Shown: positions 44,828 to 55,231 of the stretch, piece by piece
Layout: each line of letters starts with the position of its first letter
Numbering within the stretch: the stretch's first letter is position 1
NCBI GenBank assembly: GCA_965223695.1
Contig: CBDCXJ010000023.1
Coordinates: 186,001 to 250,000, forward strand
Origin: JAUVPB01 sp965223695
GTDB lineage: Bacteria > Actinomycetota > Thermoleophilia > Gaiellales > Gaiellaceae
Direction of reading: 5' to 3'
DNA: 64,000 nt
Translations under genes and position numbers: made by a program
The notes under the pieces: generated by a model
Databases searched by the model: none
What the model was told of the DNA's origin: nothing
Seen by the model: only the letters and a program-made list of their open reading frames with translations

Positions 44828-45088
44828 GCGCCGCGCTACACGCGGCGCCTCGTCGGGAGCGAGTCGTCCGACCTGTCCCCCTTCCTGCATCGCTGGGGTC
44901 CGAAGGCTTCCTTCCATCGCCGCCAGCCAAACCCTCGCCAGTGGCTGGCACCTCGTCAGACGACCCAATCTTGGCGGCGGCCTCTCCCCGACACTGCTCG
45001 CGCTAGCGCGCGATGGCAAGGTCATACGCCTCGTCACGTCACCTGGCCCGGTGCCGCGGACTGATCCGTGGCGGCACGCCGTGCGGCG

Positions 45089-46351
45089 TTACGACATGAC
45101 GTCCGGAGCGCCCAGGAGCTGGCCGATCGTGGCTCGCTGAGCTTCACTGCTGCCCGCCGGAATACGGAGGTTGCGAGCAACGCGAAAGATCTTCTCGAGC
45201 CCAGCGTCGGTGAGGACGCCACGGCCGCCCATGACCTGGATCGCCCTGTCCGCGACTCGGTAGAGGGCCTCGTCGTTCCACGTCTTGAGTACGGCGAGAT
45301 CGAGGTTGTCGGCAGGCGTGACACGCATGTCGAAGATCTCACTCCGGTCGAGGCGCGTGAGGAGCTCCAGCGAGAGCGCTCTCATCGCAAGCCAGTCCAT
45401 GTAGATGTCGCTGATCATCTGCGCCACCGAGCCGAGCTCGATGAGTGGCCGACCATAAGCCCGTCGTTCACGGGCGTAGGCGAGGACGACATCGAGGCAG
45501 TGGCGAGCCAGGCCGGAGCACATACCTCCGCGCCGGGTTTTGATCCAGTTGATCGAGAGGAGCGAAAGCTCGAGCGCCTCATGCCTGTCACCGATCAGGG
45601 CCGAGCGATCCACCCGTACGTCACTGAAGCCGATCTCGCCCGTGTTTCCGTCCGCCATGATCGTCGCCTGAGCGGGCCCGCGCTCGACGCCCAGTGTGGC
45701 CATCGGCAGCAGGAACAGCGTTAGCTGTTCGCGCTCCCCTCCCTCGATCCGCGCGAACACCCTGACGAACTCGGACAGCGGCGCGCCCGTGATCAGGTAC
45801 TTGCGCCCGTTGAGCAACCAACCGTCGCCGTCGCGCGTTGCGGTCGTCTGGAGCGCGAGGAAATCGGAGCCTGCCGTCGGCTCGGTGACTGCCGAGGCCA
45901 TGTTCGTCCGTCCGGCGAGAAAATCGTCCAGGTAGCGCAGGCGGGCCTCCTCGCTCCAGTGGCGGATCAGATGATCAGGCCCGTCTGTCCAGGCCAGCAT
46001 CCACTGCGCACCCGACAGGCCGTGGCGGAACACCTCCTCCTGTATGTAGAAGCAGTCAACGAGGCCGAGGCCGAGACCGCCTTCGGAAGGAGGGAGCTGT
46101 GGACAGTAGAGGCCGGCCCGCGCCGAGGCTTGCTGGATCGCCTTCTTCAGCTCCGCAAGCCAGGCTGCCATCGTTCCGTCGGGCTCGAGTGCGAACGCGA
46201 CGTTCGGGCGACCTCGCGTGGACTCCGTAATCATCGGCGCCGCGGTCTCGGCCAGGAACGCTCTGACAGCAGCCAGAGCCTGCCGCCCTGCCTCGGAAGG
46301 CGGGGAGCTCGAGGAGCAGCCCAGCTCGGGCATCGGGGCACCGGCAACCAT
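45089..46351 (-). CDS. Acyl-CoA dehydrogenase-family protein
   Basis: A 420-residue flavoenzyme with the ACAD fold: SAVTEPTAGSDFLALQTTA (FAD/substrate block), LLNGRKYLITGAPLSEFVRV, FSDVRVDRSALIG, GRPLIELGSVAQMISD and IQVMGGRGVLTDAGLEKIFR near the C-terminus. It resembles the ACAD10/11-like subgroup more than short-chain enzymes. ATG 46351 with AGCGGG just upstream, or ATG 46333, could be the start. It oxidises an acyl-CoA to the enoyl-CoA and passes electrons to ETF; chain specificity is unknown. Confidence 0.88.
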   Translation of the reverse strand: MVAGAPMPELGCSSSSPPSEAGRQALAAVRAFLAETAAPMITESTRGRPNVAFALEPDGTMAAWLAELKKAIQQASARAGLYCPQLPPSEGGLGLGLVDCFYIQEEVFRHGLSGAQWMLAWTDGPDHLIRHWSEEARLRYLDDFLAGRTNMASAVTEPTAGSDFLALQTTATRDGDGWLLNGRKYLITGAPLSEFVRVFARIEGGEREQLTLFLLPMATLGVERGPAQATIMADGNTGEIGFSDVRVDRSALIGDRHEALELSLLSINWIKTRRGGMCSGLARHCLDVVLAYARERRAYGRPLIELGSVAQMISDIYMDWLAMRALSLELLTRLDRSEIFDMRVTPADNLDLAVLKTWNDEALYRVADRAIQVMGGRGVLTDAGLEKIFRVARNLRIPAGSSEAQRATIGQLLGAPDVMS

Positions 46352-46876
46352 CCCGCTGCGTTGCTTTTTACCCGACCCAACGCCTACGACGAGGCGGGCG
46401 GCGCTTGCGGCTCAGTTGCCGCGATAATGCCCCGCAGGCCTTCTGGATCGCCACGTAGTCGGTAGCGCCGGTGGCCGACGCGACGAACGGGCACTCGTCT
46501 CTGGCGACGTCCTCGGTGCGGAGGATGAGGCAGTGCGTGCGCGTGGCGCGCTTCGGGCGGTGGAACCCGCCGCCGAGCCGCGTGAGCGCGACCGCGCTTG
46601 TCGAGAGGTACCCGTCGAGACTGACGCATCTGTTTGGTACATCTCGCAGTCGTGGCCTCCTGTAAACGGCTGGGCTCATTGGTCGTCGCCAATTCGCGAG
46701 CGTATCGCAGGCCGCATGGAGTTCTGCGGATTGTGCGTATTGTGCGGTCGGCTATCGGTGAGCTGGAGTGCTCGTCGCGCGCGTCCGTGATTTCCGCCGA
46801 TATCGTCGGCGCGCAGCCGGTGCCGCGCCGTCACGGAATCCCGTCGTCAGTGCCGCACGAGTCTTCAGAGGCCGCA
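46352..46876. other. Gene-poor stretch
   Basis: About 525 bp with open frames on both strands but no recognisable domain, ribosome-binding site or consistent codon pattern. The best candidate is a 103-codon minus-strand frame ending at 46368, which I cannot support as a gene. Confidence 0.5.
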
Positions 46877-48997
46877 CTATGCGTCGATGGCGTCGATAAG
46901 CTTGCCGCGCGTGAGCGGGAGCTCACGCGCGCGAAGATCGAGGGCGTCTGCGACGGCGTTGGCGATCGCGGCGGCGGTCGGGCCTGCGAGAGCCTCCCCG
47001 ATGCCCAGCGGCGGTTGGGAGGGTTGGTCGAGGACGCTGATCTCGATCTCAGGCGTCTCTGAGAAGCGGAGCAGTGGGTACTCCTGCCAGCTGCTCGCCC
47101 AGACCCCGTCCTGATCAAAGCTGAGCTGCTCCTTCAGTGCCCAGCTCATTGCCTGGACGATGCCGCCTTCGACCTGGTTGCGGAGTCCGTCGGGGTTGAT
47201 GACGAGGCCCGCGTCGACCGCGCACCAGACGCGGCGGACGCGGACGTCATTCTCTGCCTCGATCTCGGCGACGACGGCGGTGTAAGCCGCCGTGTTCTTG
47301 TAGCGGGCGAAGCCGATCCCGAGGCCCGTTTCGGTTCCCGAGCCAGTCTGCTCGCCGCCACGGGCCCGGCGCGCATCCCACTCGGCGAGGCGCGCCGCCT
47401 CAGTGATGACGGCTCGGGCCCGGCTTTTGTCCAGGTGTGCAAGGCGGAACGCAACGGGGTCAGTGGACGTTTTCAGGGCGAGCTCGTCCATGAAGGATTC
47501 GATCGCGAACACGTTGGCGAAGGCCCCGAGCGTCCGCAGCGCCGAGGTGCGCACGGGCAGCTCGGGCACGAGGTGGTAGCGGACCTGCTGGTGGGGGAAG
47601 TCGTAGAGGGCCAGCGCGTTGCGGTCGCCGCCGCCGCCGCCCTCCAGAGGCACATCAGCCGGCCGGCTCGTCGGCAGCGACTCGGCCAGCTCGCCGGCTG
47701 CGAGCAGATCGACGCCTTCCCCCGACCCCGGGCGGCGCAGGTGCGAGCCGCTCGTGACGTCAAGCTGCCAGCTTGCCACCCGGCCGCTCGCGATCAGCCC
47801 TGCCTCGAGCTCGACGACCATCCCCGACCCAGCCGGCGCGTGGCGCAGCTCGTCCGCTCGCGACCAGACAACACGCACCGGTCGGCCTGGCACCGCACGG
47901 GCCAGCAGCGCCGCATCGAGGGCGACGTCGTCCGCGCCGTTGTGGCCGTAGCAGCCGGCGCCGGGCACGTGCCCGACCGAGACGGCCGACGGCTCCAGTC
48001 CCAGCGTCCGTGCGAGCTGGTCACGAAGTGCGAAGACGCCCTGGCTGTGCGACCACACCGTCAGGGACACGCCACCGGGCTCCATCCGCGCCACCGCGCA
48101 GGAGGGCCCGATCGCCGCGTGCGCGAGAAACGGGCGACTGTAGACAGCCCGGTGTGTCGTCGCTACCGGTGGCGCCAGCTCGCGGGAGCCGATCTCTTGC
48201 GTGCGCAGCAGGATCGACGCGGCCTCCCTGAGCTGCGTGACGCTGCTCTTCGTGCCATCCGCACGTCCTGTCGCGGCTCCGATCACCGTCGCGCGCGCCG
48301 CAACCGCCTGCTCCTCTCGCTCTGCGACCAGACCCGCAAAGCGGCCGTCACGGACCACCGCGACGACTCCGGGCAGGGCCTCGAGCCCGGCTCCGTCGAG
48401 CCGATTGGGCTCGGCGCCGCGAAGGACGCGCCCGTGGAGTATCCGGGGCATCGCGAGATCGTGGACGAAGCCGCCTCCTGTGAGCGCGCGCGCTAGGTCG
48501 AGCCGGGGCAGCGGTCTGCCGACAATGCGATACTCGCCGACGGGCCGCGCCTCTCCCCCGCGCACCTCCGCCGACCAGTCGATCGCCGAGGCGAGGCCCG
48601 AGTACCTGACCTCGCTCCCTCTAGGAGCGGCGAAGCGCCCGTCGCCCAGCGCGCGTACCCCATCGCCGAGCCGCTCACGGGCGGCCTCGCTCAACAGTCG
48701 CATCGCGTGGGCGCATGCGAGACGAACCGCTGCGCCTCCCACCTCGACCGACTGGCTCCCAGCCGTGTACCACTCCTCGGGACAGCATTCAGTCTGGCCG
48801 GAGATGATCTCGATCAGCTCCAGCGGCAGGCTGAGCTCTTCGGCAGCGATCTGCGCGAGCGCGGTCAGAATTCCCTGCCCCAGCTCGACCTTGCCCGTGA
48901 AGACCGTCACGCCGTCGTCCTCCCGCACGACCAGCCACTGTTCGAGCCGCGGATTCGCCAACAGGCTGCGCGGCAGCCCGGCAGGAGGGTCGCTCAC
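46877..48997 (-). CDS. Molybdenum hydroxylase large subunit (IorB/xanthine dehydrogenase-like)
   Basis: A 706-residue molybdopterin-binding subunit. VREDDGVTVFTGKVELGQG, GSQSVEVGGAAVRLACAHAM, ATTHRAVYSRPFLAHAAIGP, RVVWSRADELRHAPAGSGM and the C-terminal PPLGIGEALAGPTAAAIANA, whose Glu is the active-site base of the family, are present. Length and N-terminus fit the isoquinoline 1-oxidoreductase beta-type, which pairs only with a 2Fe-2S subunit and lacks a FAD subunit. It starts at GTG 48997, overlapping the small-subunit stop by 4 bp. It hydroxylates an N-heterocycle or aldehyde using water. Confidence 0.9.
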   Translation of the reverse strand: MSDPPAGLPRSLLANPRLEQWLVVREDDGVTVFTGKVELGQGILTALAQIAAEELSLPLELIEIISGQTECCPEEWYTAGSQSVEVGGAAVRLACAHAMRLLSEAARERLGDGVRALGDGRFAAPRGSEVRYSGLASAIDWSAEVRGGEARPVGEYRIVGRPLPRLDLARALTGGGFVHDLAMPRILHGRVLRGAEPNRLDGAGLEALPGVVAVVRDGRFAGLVAEREEQAVAARATVIGAATGRADGTKSSVTQLREAASILLRTQEIGSRELAPPVATTHRAVYSRPFLAHAAIGPSCAVARMEPGGVSLTVWSHSQGVFALRDQLARTLGLEPSAVSVGHVPGAGCYGHNGADDVALDAALLARAVPGRPVRVVWSRADELRHAPAGSGMVVELEAGLIASGRVASWQLDVTSGSHLRRPGSGEGVDLLAAGELAESLPTSRPADVPLEGGGGGDRNALALYDFPHQQVRYHLVPELPVRTSALRTLGAFANVFAIESFMDELALKTSTDPVAFRLAHLDKSRARAVITEAARLAEWDARRARGGEQTGSGTETGLGIGFARYKNTAAYTAVVAEIEAENDVRVRRVWCAVDAGLVINPDGLRNQVEGGIVQAMSWALKEQLSFDQDGVWASSWQEYPLLRFSETPEIEISVLDQPSQPPLGIGEALAGPTAAAIANAVADALDLRARELPLTRGKLIDAIDA

Positions 48998-49416
48998 GCG
49001 CGGGCCACCCGTTCGATCGCCCGCAAAACGCGCGGGTGCGCGCCACACCGGCAGAGGTTCCCGTCGAGAGCAGCTGCGATCTGCGCGCGGCCGGCCCCCG
49101 GGCACTCGTCCAGGAGCGCCCTCGCCGTGACGACGATACCCGGCAGGCAGTAGCCGCACTGACCAGCCTGCTCGTCGAGAAAAGCTCGGACGAGCGGATC
49201 CGGAACGTCCCCCTCCAGCAAGCCCTCGAGCGTCACGACACGCGAACCCGCCGCGGCCGCGAGCTGAACGTCACAGGACAGCGCACGCCGCCCGTCGATC
49301 AGAACGGCGCACGCGCCACACTCACCTTCGCCGCAACCGAAGCGAACGCTCGTCAGCCCGAGATCGTTGCGCAGCACGTACATGAGCGGCGTCGTCTCGG
49401 CAACCGATAGGGACAC
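48994..49416 (-). CDS. 2Fe-2S subunit of molybdenum hydroxylase
   Basis: A 140-residue electron-transfer subunit with the plant-ferredoxin-type cluster GCGEGECGAC (C28, C33, C36) and C48, then the helical cluster domain with QCGYCLPG and NLCRCG. The visible frame starts at a GTG inside what is normally the second beta-strand; the missing first strand (SLTVNGSS) lies immediately upstream at 49421-49446 in a neighbouring frame, so a one-base extra near 49417 probably truncates it. It transfers electrons from the Mo subunit encoded by the next, overlapping gene. Confidence 0.9.
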   Translation of the reverse strand: MSLSVAETTPLMYVLRNDLGLTSVRFGCGEGECGACAVLIDGRRALSCDVQLAAAAGSRVVTLEGLLEGDVPDPLVRAFLDEQAGQCGYCLPGIVVTARALLDECPGAGRAQIAAALDGNLCRCGAHPRVLRAIERVARA

Positions 49417-49621
49417 CAGAACTCCCGTTGACCGTCAGCGACAGCGACTCACATGCCACGCTTCGCCACTCTAGTCCGAGCCGATCCGACGCAACGAGCC
49501 CCAATCGCCTCGAGCACGGACGAGGCGCCCTCATCGGCGATCGACGGCGGCCGGTGCCCTCGCCCTATGGTCCTAGAGCCGGACGAGGCAGACAGAACTA
49601 GTCAGGAAGGGGCGCGTCATC

Positions 49622-50035
49622 GTGACTGTCGAGAGGAAATGGCCAGACGGGATCTACGTGCGGCAGCTGCCGTCAGTCGAGGGCAAGATCTACTGCCAGG
49701 TCATCGCGACCGAGCGCCGACGACGCATCCACGTCGCCGGGACGCTGCCCTTCGACGAGCACCAAGAGCTGGTAGGCGAGGGCGACGTCAGACTCCAGAC
49801 CCGCTGCGTCCTCGACCACATCAGGCGTTCGCTCACAGAATTCGGGGCTACACCCGGCGACGTCGTCCGCACGAAGACCTACGTGATCGACATGCCCGAC
49901 TACCTCGAGAACGGCCTTCCTGAATGGGTCGCGTTCTGGGAGGGCAACCCGCCAACATCAACGACCGTCGGTGTGACCACGCTCGCCGATCCGCGCGCAC
50001 TCGTGGAGATCGAGGCCTACGCGGAACTCGACTGA
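49622..50035 (+). CDS. RidA-family enamine/imine deaminase-like protein
   Basis: A 137-residue YjgF/YER057c/UK114-type protein. RRIHVAGTLPFD, LDHIRRSLTEFGATPGDVVR, TKTYVIDMPDY and the C-terminal DPRALVEIEAYA are present; the Arg and Glu in the last block are the substrate-binding residues of RidA. Trimeric RidA proteins hydrolyse reactive enamines released by PLP enzymes; YjgF relatives also act in pyrimidine and aromatic degradation. GTG 49622 has AGGAAGGGG about 12 nt upstream. It diverges from the Mo-hydroxylase operon, consistent with a heterocycle-catabolism role. Confidence 0.85.
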   Translation: MTVERKWPDGIYVRQLPSVEGKIYCQVIATERRRRIHVAGTLPFDEHQELVGEGDVRLQTRCVLDHIRRSLTEFGATPGDVVRTKTYVIDMPDYLENGLPEWVAFWEGNPPTSTTVGVTTLADPRALVEIEAYAELD

Positions 50036-50134
50036 CGAGTCACAAGGTCAGGCGAGCCTAGAAAACCAACGTGCCGCTCGTGCGGGAGCGGCTAGGTAGC
50101 AGGGCTTCCGCGGTTTCGCTTAGCCAGTGCCTAG

Positions 50135-50344
50135 GTCGGCGATCAGCACGTCGCCGGGATCGCCGATGAGGGCGTAGCCCATTGCTACGCCGCGCAGCTG
50201 ACGAGCATCACCGCCGAGCTCATGGGCGCCAGCGACGAGTTCGCAGCCGACGCCGAGCAAATCAACTGGAAGAACGATCGCGAGTATGAGCCGGGCACCG
50301 AATACGACAACCCGACTGCCGTGACGGCCGAGCACTGGACCTGA
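50135..50344 (+). pseudogene. Unidentified gene fragment (C-terminal 69 codons)
   Basis: Between RidA and the DivIVA-like gene a frame with protein-like composition runs from a TAG (50132-50134) to TGA 50344, reading YAAQLTSITAELMGASDEFA then INWKNDREYEPGTEYD and TAEHWT at its end. No start codon fits a full gene. It looks like the C-terminus of a decayed gene I cannot name. The rest of the 50036-50595 gap appears empty. Confidence 0.35.
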
Positions 50345-50601
50345 ACCTCGCGAACAGCGTCTTGTCGCAGACGCGCCCGTGAAATAGCGGCGGTTCGCGT
50401 CATAAAGGGCGACCCGCATGCGCCGAAACGCGCGACTGCCGACGCCGATCGCGCGCAGCGGCGGGCTCGAGTCTCGGGCGGGCGTCTCCAACCGAACATG
50501 GCCTGGCCTGCTCTCGGCGACGCGCATGCGGCACCGATCGGCGCTGCCACCCGTTTGAGGGGTCACGACCCTCACCTCTGGCGCCGAATCGGATAGTGGA
50601 G

Positions 50602-51429
50602 ATGTCGATCAGCGACGCGGAGCTTCGCCACGAACTCCAGCACGTCAAGCTAGGCCGGCGCGTGCTCGGATACAACCGCAAGGCGGTCGACCTACTGCTC
50701 GAGGGACTCGCCGACAACTACGAGAGCCTCTCCAGCGAGCTCGCCCAGCTCGAGACGGCGAGCAATCAACTGAGAGAGACGACACTCGAGCGAGACGAGC
50801 TCCGGCTACGGGTCAGCGAGCTCGAGACGGGCTCGGGCACGTCGCGCGAGCTCGATGCGCTCGTTCGCGACACGCTTGCCACGGCGGAGCGCGACGCCAA
50901 CGCGCTCCGCGCACAGGCGGTACGGGAGGCCGACGAGCTCCGCCTTCAGGCGCGGAAGGAATCGACCCGCGCGATCGCCAACGCCCGCATCGAGGCGCAT
51001 CTAGATACCAACGGCGGCGACTCGAGGCGGACGCGGCGCTGGGACGGTGCCCACCTCTCGCTCGATCGAGCAGCTGGTAGGGCAGACGCGGTTCTGTACG
51101 CCAACGAGCTGGGATCCGACGAGCTGGGCGCGGAGTGCCGCCAGATCCGCATCGAGCTGCAGCGGCTCGAGCGAGAAGTCGCCTGGATCGAGCAGCACGC
51201 TCTCCTCGCGGCTGGAGCCGCAGCGAGCGATCAGGGCCCGGCGGGTCGCGAGGGCGCCGCTGACCCGATTGAGGCGCCGTTCAGAGATCTCGGGCCCGCG
51301 CACTCACAAGCGGCTCATCCCGGCACGCACGAGCTGGCTGCCCCAGCGGCTAGAGGCCTCGGCCTCGAGCGGCGACGGCCCCTTCGAGCGACTACGGCCT
51401 TGTCGAGCGGCGACGGTCCAAGCGGCTAG
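50602..51429 (+). CDS. DivIVA-like coiled-coil protein
   Basis: About 275 residues. Residues 1-40 (HELQHVKLGRRVLGYNRKAV then DLLLEGLADNY) match the DivIVA N-terminal membrane-curvature domain, followed by a long coiled coil rich in Glu, Leu and Arg to about residue 140. After residue about 135 the sequence becomes Ala/Gly/Arg-rich without heptads, so a frameshift near 51000 is possible and the true C-terminus uncertain. Such proteins mark cell poles or septa. ATG 50602 is preferred to the GTG at 50596. Confidence 0.65.
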   Translation: MSISDAELRHELQHVKLGRRVLGYNRKAVDLLLEGLADNYESLSSELAQLETASNQLRETTLERDELRLRVSELETGSGTSRELDALVRDTLATAERDANALRAQAVREADELRLQARKESTRAIANARIEAHLDTNGGDSRRTRRWDGAHLSLDRAAGRADAVLYANELGSDELGAECRQIRIELQRLEREVAWIEQHALLAAGAAASDQGPAGREGAADPIEAPFRDLGPAHSQAAHPGTHELAAPAARGLGLERRRPLRATTALSSGDGPSG

Positions 51430-51520
51430 CGGCCGCGCGCGTAGCGGGTCGAGCGGCGCCGGCAGGAACGGCGTTCGGGCCCGAGCGGTCCAGCCGAAAC
51501 CGAAACACCTCGGAGTTCGC

Positions 51521-53402
51521 CTACGGCTGGAGGGCCGGAACGTCCCAAACCGACTGGTCTTCCTTGCCCAGCCGCCACAGACCGACACCGAGCCCGCGCT
51601 GTCTCGCGACTGCGAGCCTTGCGTTGACGCTAGCTGCCGTGGCGTACCAGACGCTGTGCAGGAGACCCCTGGAGTCGGTGTAAGCAAAGAAGGGCTCCTT
51701 AGCCGCGGCGTCCCACTGCTCGGTGGCACCGACAGCCTCCCGCAGCGCGACGATGCCCGGGTACTCGAGCGCGGTCGCCGTCCCACCCTGCGGCCAGTCG
51801 AAGCCGTAGAGGTTGGTACCGATGATGAAGCGCTCCGGATTTGGCAGCGTCTCGATGTAGTCGGCGATCTTCGTGACCCAGCGAACGTCGGAGATCGGAC
51901 CCGGCGGGCCCGCTGCCCAGTGGAGGTTCCACGAGAGAACGAACAGCCGGTCCGCCCGTGTGGCGAGCGCGCCGTAGTCGAAGAAGCCGGAGCGTCCCGT
52001 ATAGGTCTCCTTCGTCTTCGAGGAAACGTTGATGGTCACAGTTGCCCCCTGCGCATGCAAGACGTCGGCAAGCTCCTCGATGAAGTCGACGTAGTCGTCG
52101 CGCAGCGAGGCTGCGCCCGCCTCGAAGTCGATGTTCGCACCGTCGTAGCCGTGGGTTGCGACCACGTCCGCGATCCGCGCGATCAGCGCCGTTCGCCTGC
52201 TCGGACTGGGCAGGATCTGCGCCTGGGTGACCTGATCCTGCGTGTTGAAGCGCGGCTCGACGCGTACGCCACGAAGGCGCGCCCACTTGGTGATCAACGG
52301 ATCGTCGTTGCCTCTGATCGTTCCGTTTCGGTTGATGTCGAAATAGGTCGGCGAGACGGTCTCGATCCGCTGGTAGTTTGGCCTGGAAGTCGTGGAAGCT
52401 CGCGTCGGTCGACGCAAGCAGGTACGCGTAGGCGGGCCCCGTCGCGGGAATCGGCACCGCGGTCGTCACCGTCAGCGGCGCCGACAGCTCGGAGAAGTGC
52501 CGCGCCCGATCGCGGGCGGACACCGTGAAGGTGTATTGCGTCGTTGGCGCCAGGTTCCTCGCGACGTAGCCGTTCGAGATAGGCATGCCGAGGAGAACGC
52601 CGTCGCGATAGACGGCGTAGCCCACCACCTGGCCATCCGGATCGGTTCCCTCCGGCCAGCCCAGAGCCACGCTGGTGTCGGTCAGCGCGGTCACGGTCGG
52701 CGTCGCGACCGCATCAGGCGGGAGCAGGTCGGTGCACGGACGTGTCTCACCCTCGCGGGGGGCGAGGCGTCGGACACGTTTCCGGCCCGATCGACGGCCT
52801 TGACCGTGGACGTATAGACGGTTCCACAGCCGAGCCGGCGAACGCCGATCGCGCGCCTCTGGCGGGTCACGCGCCGGGCGCGTCCTGCCGTGACGCGCTT
52901 GCCATCGGCGAACACGCGGTAGCGCTTGATACCGAACGGGTCGCGAGCGCGTCTGAAGATCAGCGTCGCCTTGTACTTGCCCGCCTTCCGCACCCGCAGC
53001 TTGAGCGGGCGCTTTGGCGGAACGATGTCCCGGCGCGGCTTGAGCTGGAACTGCCGCGCCTCGGACCAGCGCGACTCGATCTCGGGCCCCGATGCTGCGA
53101 ACGACCCAGTGCCAGGTGCCGCGGTCGAGGAGCTTGCGCAGCCCGGGGCCCTTGACGCGGAACGTGTGCATCTCGAGAGTGAAGTCGACGTCGCGTGCGA
53201 TGCGAAGGTCGTAGCCGACGACGCCGCGTACCGGCTGCCAGCGGAACTTCACATGCGTTGCGCCCACGTCCTTGCCAGCGTCGGGACGGATCAGGGAAGG
53301 GCCGTCGGGTCGATAGGCCGCCACAGCCGTGGCGGCCCCCGATGCCAGAATCGCGGTGCAGGCGAGCGTCGCGAAAAGCAGGATGACCAGGCAGCGCTTC
53401 AT
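51521..53402 (-). pseudogene. Secreted Fn3-GH18 glycoside hydrolase, three frame breaks
   Basis: Read across three single-base indels the gene gives a signal peptide (MKRCLVILLFATLACTAILA), two Fn3-like modules, and a GH18 barrel of the YaaH/CFLE type with catalytic YDGANIDFE, then ITKWARLRGVRVEPRFN-like and FIIGTNLYGFDWP. Breaks fall at C4 53087-53090, G6 52757-52762 and T3 52377-52379, all homopolymers, so sequencing error is as likely as decay. It overlaps the deacetylase stop by 4 bp, and its predicted role is cleavage of an amino-sugar polymer made by the same operon. Confidence 0.75.
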
Positions 53403-55225
53403 GAGTCGGTGGCCGCCGCGTGGCGCTCGTGTGGCACGGGTCCCGGCAGCGTCTCGGCCTCGGCGACCGGCGGCATCAAAGCCGGTGTCCAGGCGGCCTC
53501 GTCGCGTGCTACGTCACCGCTCTCGTCTTCCTCGCCGACCTGTGCGGCCAGCAGCTGCGACACCGTGACGGCCTCGTACCCGCGCCTTTCCAGCTCGGCC
53601 AGGATGATCGGAACTGCCTGAACGGTTGCCCAGCGCGCCCCGCCGCCGTCGTGTAGACGAACGATCGCTCCAGGCCTGAGACCCGCGAGAACGCGCGCGG
53701 CGATCTCTGCCGGTGTGGCGCCCGCGGTGTCCTCGGCATCGAGCGACCACAGCGTCGTTTGCAGGCCCAGCGCAGGTGAGGAGTTGCCAGCCGAGAGGAC
53801 GTCACGCTCCGACGGAGGCCGCACGAGGCAGAGATGCCGTGGAACCGCCGCGCCGATGCGGCGATTCGCCTCGTCCACCTCGTCGCGGAATGCGGCCGCC
53901 GACACGGTCTCGCCCTGTCGATCGGCCATCCCGTGGTTGCCGATCTCGCTGCCCTCGACGAGCATCCGCTGAAGCAGTCGCTCGCGCCCTTCGACTCGCG
54001 ACCCGAGAACGAAGAACGTGGCGACGCCGCCATCGCTGCGCAGCACGTCGAGGATCTGCGGTGTGTAGACCGACGGGCCGTCCTCGAAGGTGAGGGCGAC
54101 GAGCTTCTGGTCGCCGAGCGCCACGCCGCTCTCGACCACGCCGCCAGCGACGCCGGGCGCGCAGCGCATACCTGTCGCAGCGACGAGCAGTTCGGCGTCC
54201 GTGAACGCGTAGTCGAGGGCACGCTCGTCATGGACGGCCTCGGCCAGCGCACTTGCAGCGTCGAGTCGGTCGAGCAGCGCGGACCCAGCCCAGTCCTCCG
54301 CCTCGAGTCGTGCGACATGCAGCGGATCGTCGCCAGGCAGGGCGTTGCGCCAGCCGCTCCCCGCCTGCTGCTCGAACGCGAGCTCGAAGCGCTCGCCGAG
54401 CGCGCGCTCCAGCGTCTCGAGCGCGGCCGGGTCAGCGCCGCGGCCGCCGTCACCGTGCGGGTAGGCGAAGGCCATCGGCTCGAGGCCGACCTTCTCCATC
54501 AGCATGTCCCGGCTGCCGTCGAGATCGGCCACGACACGCGCCCGGTAGTCGTCGATGCTCTCGCCGGCGTGCCGGTCGAGAAGCGCCGAGACGCGGGCGC
54601 CGTCGCGGTCGCGAAGCTCGTGCAGATCCTGGGTGTGACTGCCGATCTCCCAGCGCTCGGACTCTGCGTAGGTCTCGAGGTCACTCCAGCCGGCGTAAAT
54701 GAGGTTGCCCGAGTCGGTGCGCTCGCCGAGAACGAACATCGTGGCCCTCATGCCGGTGTCCTGTAGGACGCGATCGGCCTGGAGCATGACGTCAGCGCGC
54801 GCGTCGTCGAAGGTGATCAGGATCGGCCTGGCGGGGAGAACGTCGGGATCAGCCGTGCGCAGGTAGAGCGCGAGCTCGGCCGCGGTGATCGCCTCGTAGC
54901 CCGCCCCGCGCAGCATCTGCATCTGCTCGGCGAATCGCTCGCGCGAGACGCTGAACCTTTCACTGTCCGTGTCGGTCGTCGCGCGTCCGATGCCGTGGTA
55001 GACGAGCACGGGCACCCCGCGGTATCGCTCGCCCAGCCGACTCACCGCGGCGCCGGCGGCCGCTTGCGAGAGCTCGGGTGTCTCGGGTGGCAGCAGGGCG
55101 TAGCGGGCGCGCAGATAGATCAGGCGCCCGACGTCATCCCGCGTGTGGTAGACGAGAAGCGGAACCGCGGTCAGAGGGATCATGGCGAGCCCTGCGACGG
55201 CCTGAAGAACGCGTTTGCGTCGCAC
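53399..55225 (-). CDS. Exported polysaccharide deacetylase with two NodB domains
   Basis: A 608-residue protein anchored by an N-terminal hydrophobic segment (about residues 10-27). The first NodB domain has ILITFDDARAD (metal and catalytic Asp) and IGSHTQDLHE (His pair), preceded by VPVLVYHGIG as in PgaB/IcaB enzymes. The second has LTFEDGPSVYTP with Glu for the catalytic Asp and GNHGMADR lacking the second His, so it is probably inactive. It sits between a GT2 synthase (6-bp gap) and a GH18 gene (4-bp overlap). Role: partial deacetylation of an extracellular poly-N-acetylhexosamine, by inference. Confidence 0.88.
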   Translation of the reverse strand: MRRKRVLQAVAGLAMIPLTAVPLLVYHTRDDVGRLIYLRARYALLPPETPELSQAAAGAAVSRLGERYRGVPVLVYHGIGRATTDTDSERFSVSRERFAEQMQMLRGAGYEAITAAELALYLRTADPDVLPARPILITFDDARADVMLQADRVLQDTGMRATMFVLGERTDSGNLIYAGWSDLETYAESERWEIGSHTQDLHELRDRDGARVSALLDRHAGESIDDYRARVVADLDGSRDMLMEKVGLEPMAFAYPHGDGGRGADPAALETLERALGERFELAFEQQAGSGWRNALPGDDPLHVARLEAEDWAGSALLDRLDAASALAEAVHDERALDYAFTDAELLVAATGMRCAPGVAGGVVESGVALGDQKLVALTFEDGPSVYTPQILDVLRSDGGVATFFVLGSRVEGRERLLQRMLVEGSEIGNHGMADRQGETVSAAAFRDEVDEANRRIGAAVPRHLCLVRPPSERDVLSAGNSSPALGLQTTLWSLDAEDTAGATPAEIAARVLAGLRPGAIVRLHDGGGARWATVQAVPIILAELERRGYEAVTVSQLLAAQVGEEDESGDVARDEAAWTPALMPPVAEAETLPGPVPHERHAAATDS

Positions 55226-55231
55226 GAACGG

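Noticed and set aside
46368..46679. 103-codon minus-strand frame as a gene
   Set aside because: Three overlapping frames are open on the same strand, none with a domain, ribosome-binding site or clear codon bias.
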